This document shows positions 62,949 through 64,000 of a DNA stretch of 64,000 nt, piece by piece. The notes under the pieces are model-generated. The model did no database searches. It was not told the origin of the DNA and worked only from the letters and a program-made list of their open reading frames with translations. Position 1 is the first letter of the stretch, and each line of letters starts with the position of its first letter. The position numbers and the translations under genes are program-made. Location of the stretch: positions 62,001 to 126,000 of the forward strand of contig NZ_WQLA01000008.1 in NCBI RefSeq assembly GCF_009755275.1. The letters run 5' to 3'. The stretch is from Mucilaginibacter aquatilis. Its GTDB lineage: Bacteria; Bacteroidota; Bacteroidia; Sphingobacteriales; Sphingobacteriaceae.

Positions 62949-64000
62949 TTATTTACGCTGGTGCTCCAACTCTTCAATTTGATGTTCTAACTTCTTAATG
63001 TTTAAAGCGCGAAGGTTAATAGCACATAAAATCATCATAACAGCAAAAAACAAAAAAGATACTTCCCAGCTAAAGTTATTTTTTGCGGGACTGATCAACG
63101 CCGCCCCTACCATCGATCCTACTGCACCTATAGTCATGTAAAATGTAAACTGACTTGCAGATACCCGCTTTGAGCAGCATTGCATAGCAATGGCAAATAC
63201 ACCAATTTTAGCAAAGGCATTCACCCAACGGTAAACAATTATATAGCTGTACAGGTAATTCGAATCCTTCCAGTATTGGCTAAGAGAACTCAGCAGTAAT
63301 GTTTGTGCGCAGATGAAAAAGAAATAAATATAAATCATGCGCTTGATACCGAAACGCTCAATAAGCCATCCGCCTAACAAAATACCGGCAATGCCGCCGG
63401 TAAGGTCGGCCACGGCAAACGCATTTGAATAATAAACATGCGTCCAGCCGGTAATCTTCACTGCGAATATTGGGAGCAGCTTTTCAAAATAGTTATATGA
63501 TCCTTGCGACAAAAACAGTAGCGAAGCCAGCAGAAAGGCATTTTTCAGACTAAAGGCAGCGTACAGCGAACGGTACATTTCAACCCAACTGTTAATCTGG
63601 ATTTCCTTATTAACGGGGTTTGCCTGCCCCTCCGACCACGGAAGCAGTCGTTCTTCCTGGTGTTCCCTTATAAGTAATGGCACTAACGTAACCAAGCCTA
63701 CCATAATCCCTATGGTAGCTGTTGATACAAAAAAGTTATATTTTTCGAGCAACCAAGTGCTTAAGGCTAGCGCACATGAGCTTCCAATCATCCTTGCGCC
63801 GCCCATAAAAGCATTGGCGCGCGCTTGCTCTTCAGCAGGTATGTTATCTACAGCAAGACCATCGGTTGCAGCATCCTGCGCAGCCCCAAAAACCGATACC
63901 AGGAACCCGCCTGCAACCAGTAACGATAAATGGTTGAGCGGATCTTTTATACATGCCATTATCAGCAAACTTATAAATAAGCCTAACTGGCATATAATTA
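62949..64000 (-). CDS. MFS transporter, AmpG-like (N-terminus cut by window edge)
   Basis: Inner-membrane transporter. The frame stays open to base 64000, so the true start lies beyond the right edge; the TTG at 63968 is internal. About 350 residues are visible. They include the family block FGAAQDAATDGLAVDNIPAEE, then RANAFMGGARMIGSSCALAL and at least eight hydrophobic segments. A cytoplasmic loop at about 105-140 is charged (REHQEERLLPWSEGQ). The C-terminus LEHQIEELEHQRK is a short coiled-coil-like tail. AmpG-like MFS members import muropeptide sugars or other solutes; the substrate here is unknown. It is convergent with the glycosyltransferase operon and probably not part of it. Confidence 0.85.
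   Translation of the reverse strand, partial: IICQLGLFISLLIMACIKDPLNHLSLLVAGGFLVSVFGAAQDAATDGLAVDNIPAEEQARANAFMGGARMIGSSCALALSTWLLEKYNFFVSTATIGIMVGLVTLVPLLIREHQEERLLPWSEGQANPVNKEIQINSWVEMYRSLYAAFSLKNAFLLASLLFLSQGSYNYFEKLLPIFAVKITGWTHVYYSNAFAVADLTGGIAGILLGGWLIERFGIKRMIYIYFFFICAQTLLLSSLSQYWKDSNYLYSYIIVYRWVNAFAKIGVFAIAMQCCSKRVSASQFTFYMTIGAVGSMVGAALISPAKNNFSWEVSFLFFAVMMILCAINLRALNIKKLEHQIEELEHQRK

Noticed and set aside
63966..63968. TTG as start of the MFS gene
   Set aside because: The frame stays open with hydrophobic, membrane-like codons to base 64000, so the gene simply runs off the edge.

Overview
The window looks like a chromosomal segment of a Bacteroidota bacterium, most likely a Sphingobacteriaceae member of the Mucilaginibacter/Pedobacter type. 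This rests on the SusC/SusD pairs, the FecR/ECF-sigma pairs, SusD lipoproteins ending in QNPGY or QNPGW, the moderate-to-low GC, and the scarcity of Shine-Dalgarno sequences. The genus is inference. About 95% is coding. I saw no rRNA, tRNA, CRISPR array, insertion sequence or prophage.

Layout. (1) 1-5021: a SusC receptor with an N-terminal signalling (STN) domain, cut by the left edge, its FecR anti-sigma factor, and a divergent ECF sigma factor. (2) 5155-9053: a two-gene + strand operon of a GH2 lipoprotein and a secreted GH130 protein, closed by a bidirectional terminator. (3) 9170-10735: a GH43 lipoprotein with a ricin-type lectin domain. (4) 11143-20912: a - strand operon with two consecutive SusC-SusD pairs that lack STN domains and have no local sigma/FecR pair; an 18-bp perfect palindrome lies in its leader. 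(5) 21482-24412: two Tat-exported oxidoreductases, Gfo/Idh/MocA and aldo/keto reductase, on opposite strands. (6) 24467-35944: a - strand locus of sigma, FecR, STN-SusC, SusD, a small lipoprotein, a secreted FAD oxidoreductase and two SGNH hydrolases. It has no recognisable glycosidase or lyase, and one SGNH hydrolase is circularly permuted. (7) 36313-56395: a large polysaccharide utilization locus (PUL) with a divergent sigma factor, FecR, STN-SusC, SusD, then GH92, SGNH esterase, GH97, CE12-type esterase, GH28, alpha/beta-hydrolase esterase, GH110 and a sialate-O-acetylesterase-type esterase. (8) 56466-57566: a lipoprotein formylglycine-generating enzyme with both catalytic cysteines. (9) 57888-62928: five tightly packed or overlapping glycosyltransferase genes, three of them GT4 paralogues. 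(10) 62949-64000: an MFS transporter cut by the right edge.

How it works together. Regions 1, 6 and 7 each carry a complete trans-envelope sensing unit: STN-SusC receptor, FecR anti-sigma, ECF sigma. Glycan import through SusC/SusD would therefore switch on the matching genes. The enzymes in region 7 point to an acetylated, pectin-like or otherwise composite glycan (CE12 and GH28) that also carries alpha-galactosyl or alpha-glucosyl (GH110, GH97) and alpha-mannosyl (GH92) groups. Regions 2 and 3 add mannoside-type and arabinan-type activities. The glycosyltransferase cluster is biosynthetic and probably independent of the PULs.

The items most worth a second look are the circularly permuted SGNH hydrolase (25678-26445), the oxidoreductase/esterase-only PUL around it, the palindrome before the tandem SusCD operon, and the AACCAATTAT element that directly abuts two of the three sigma-factor start codons.
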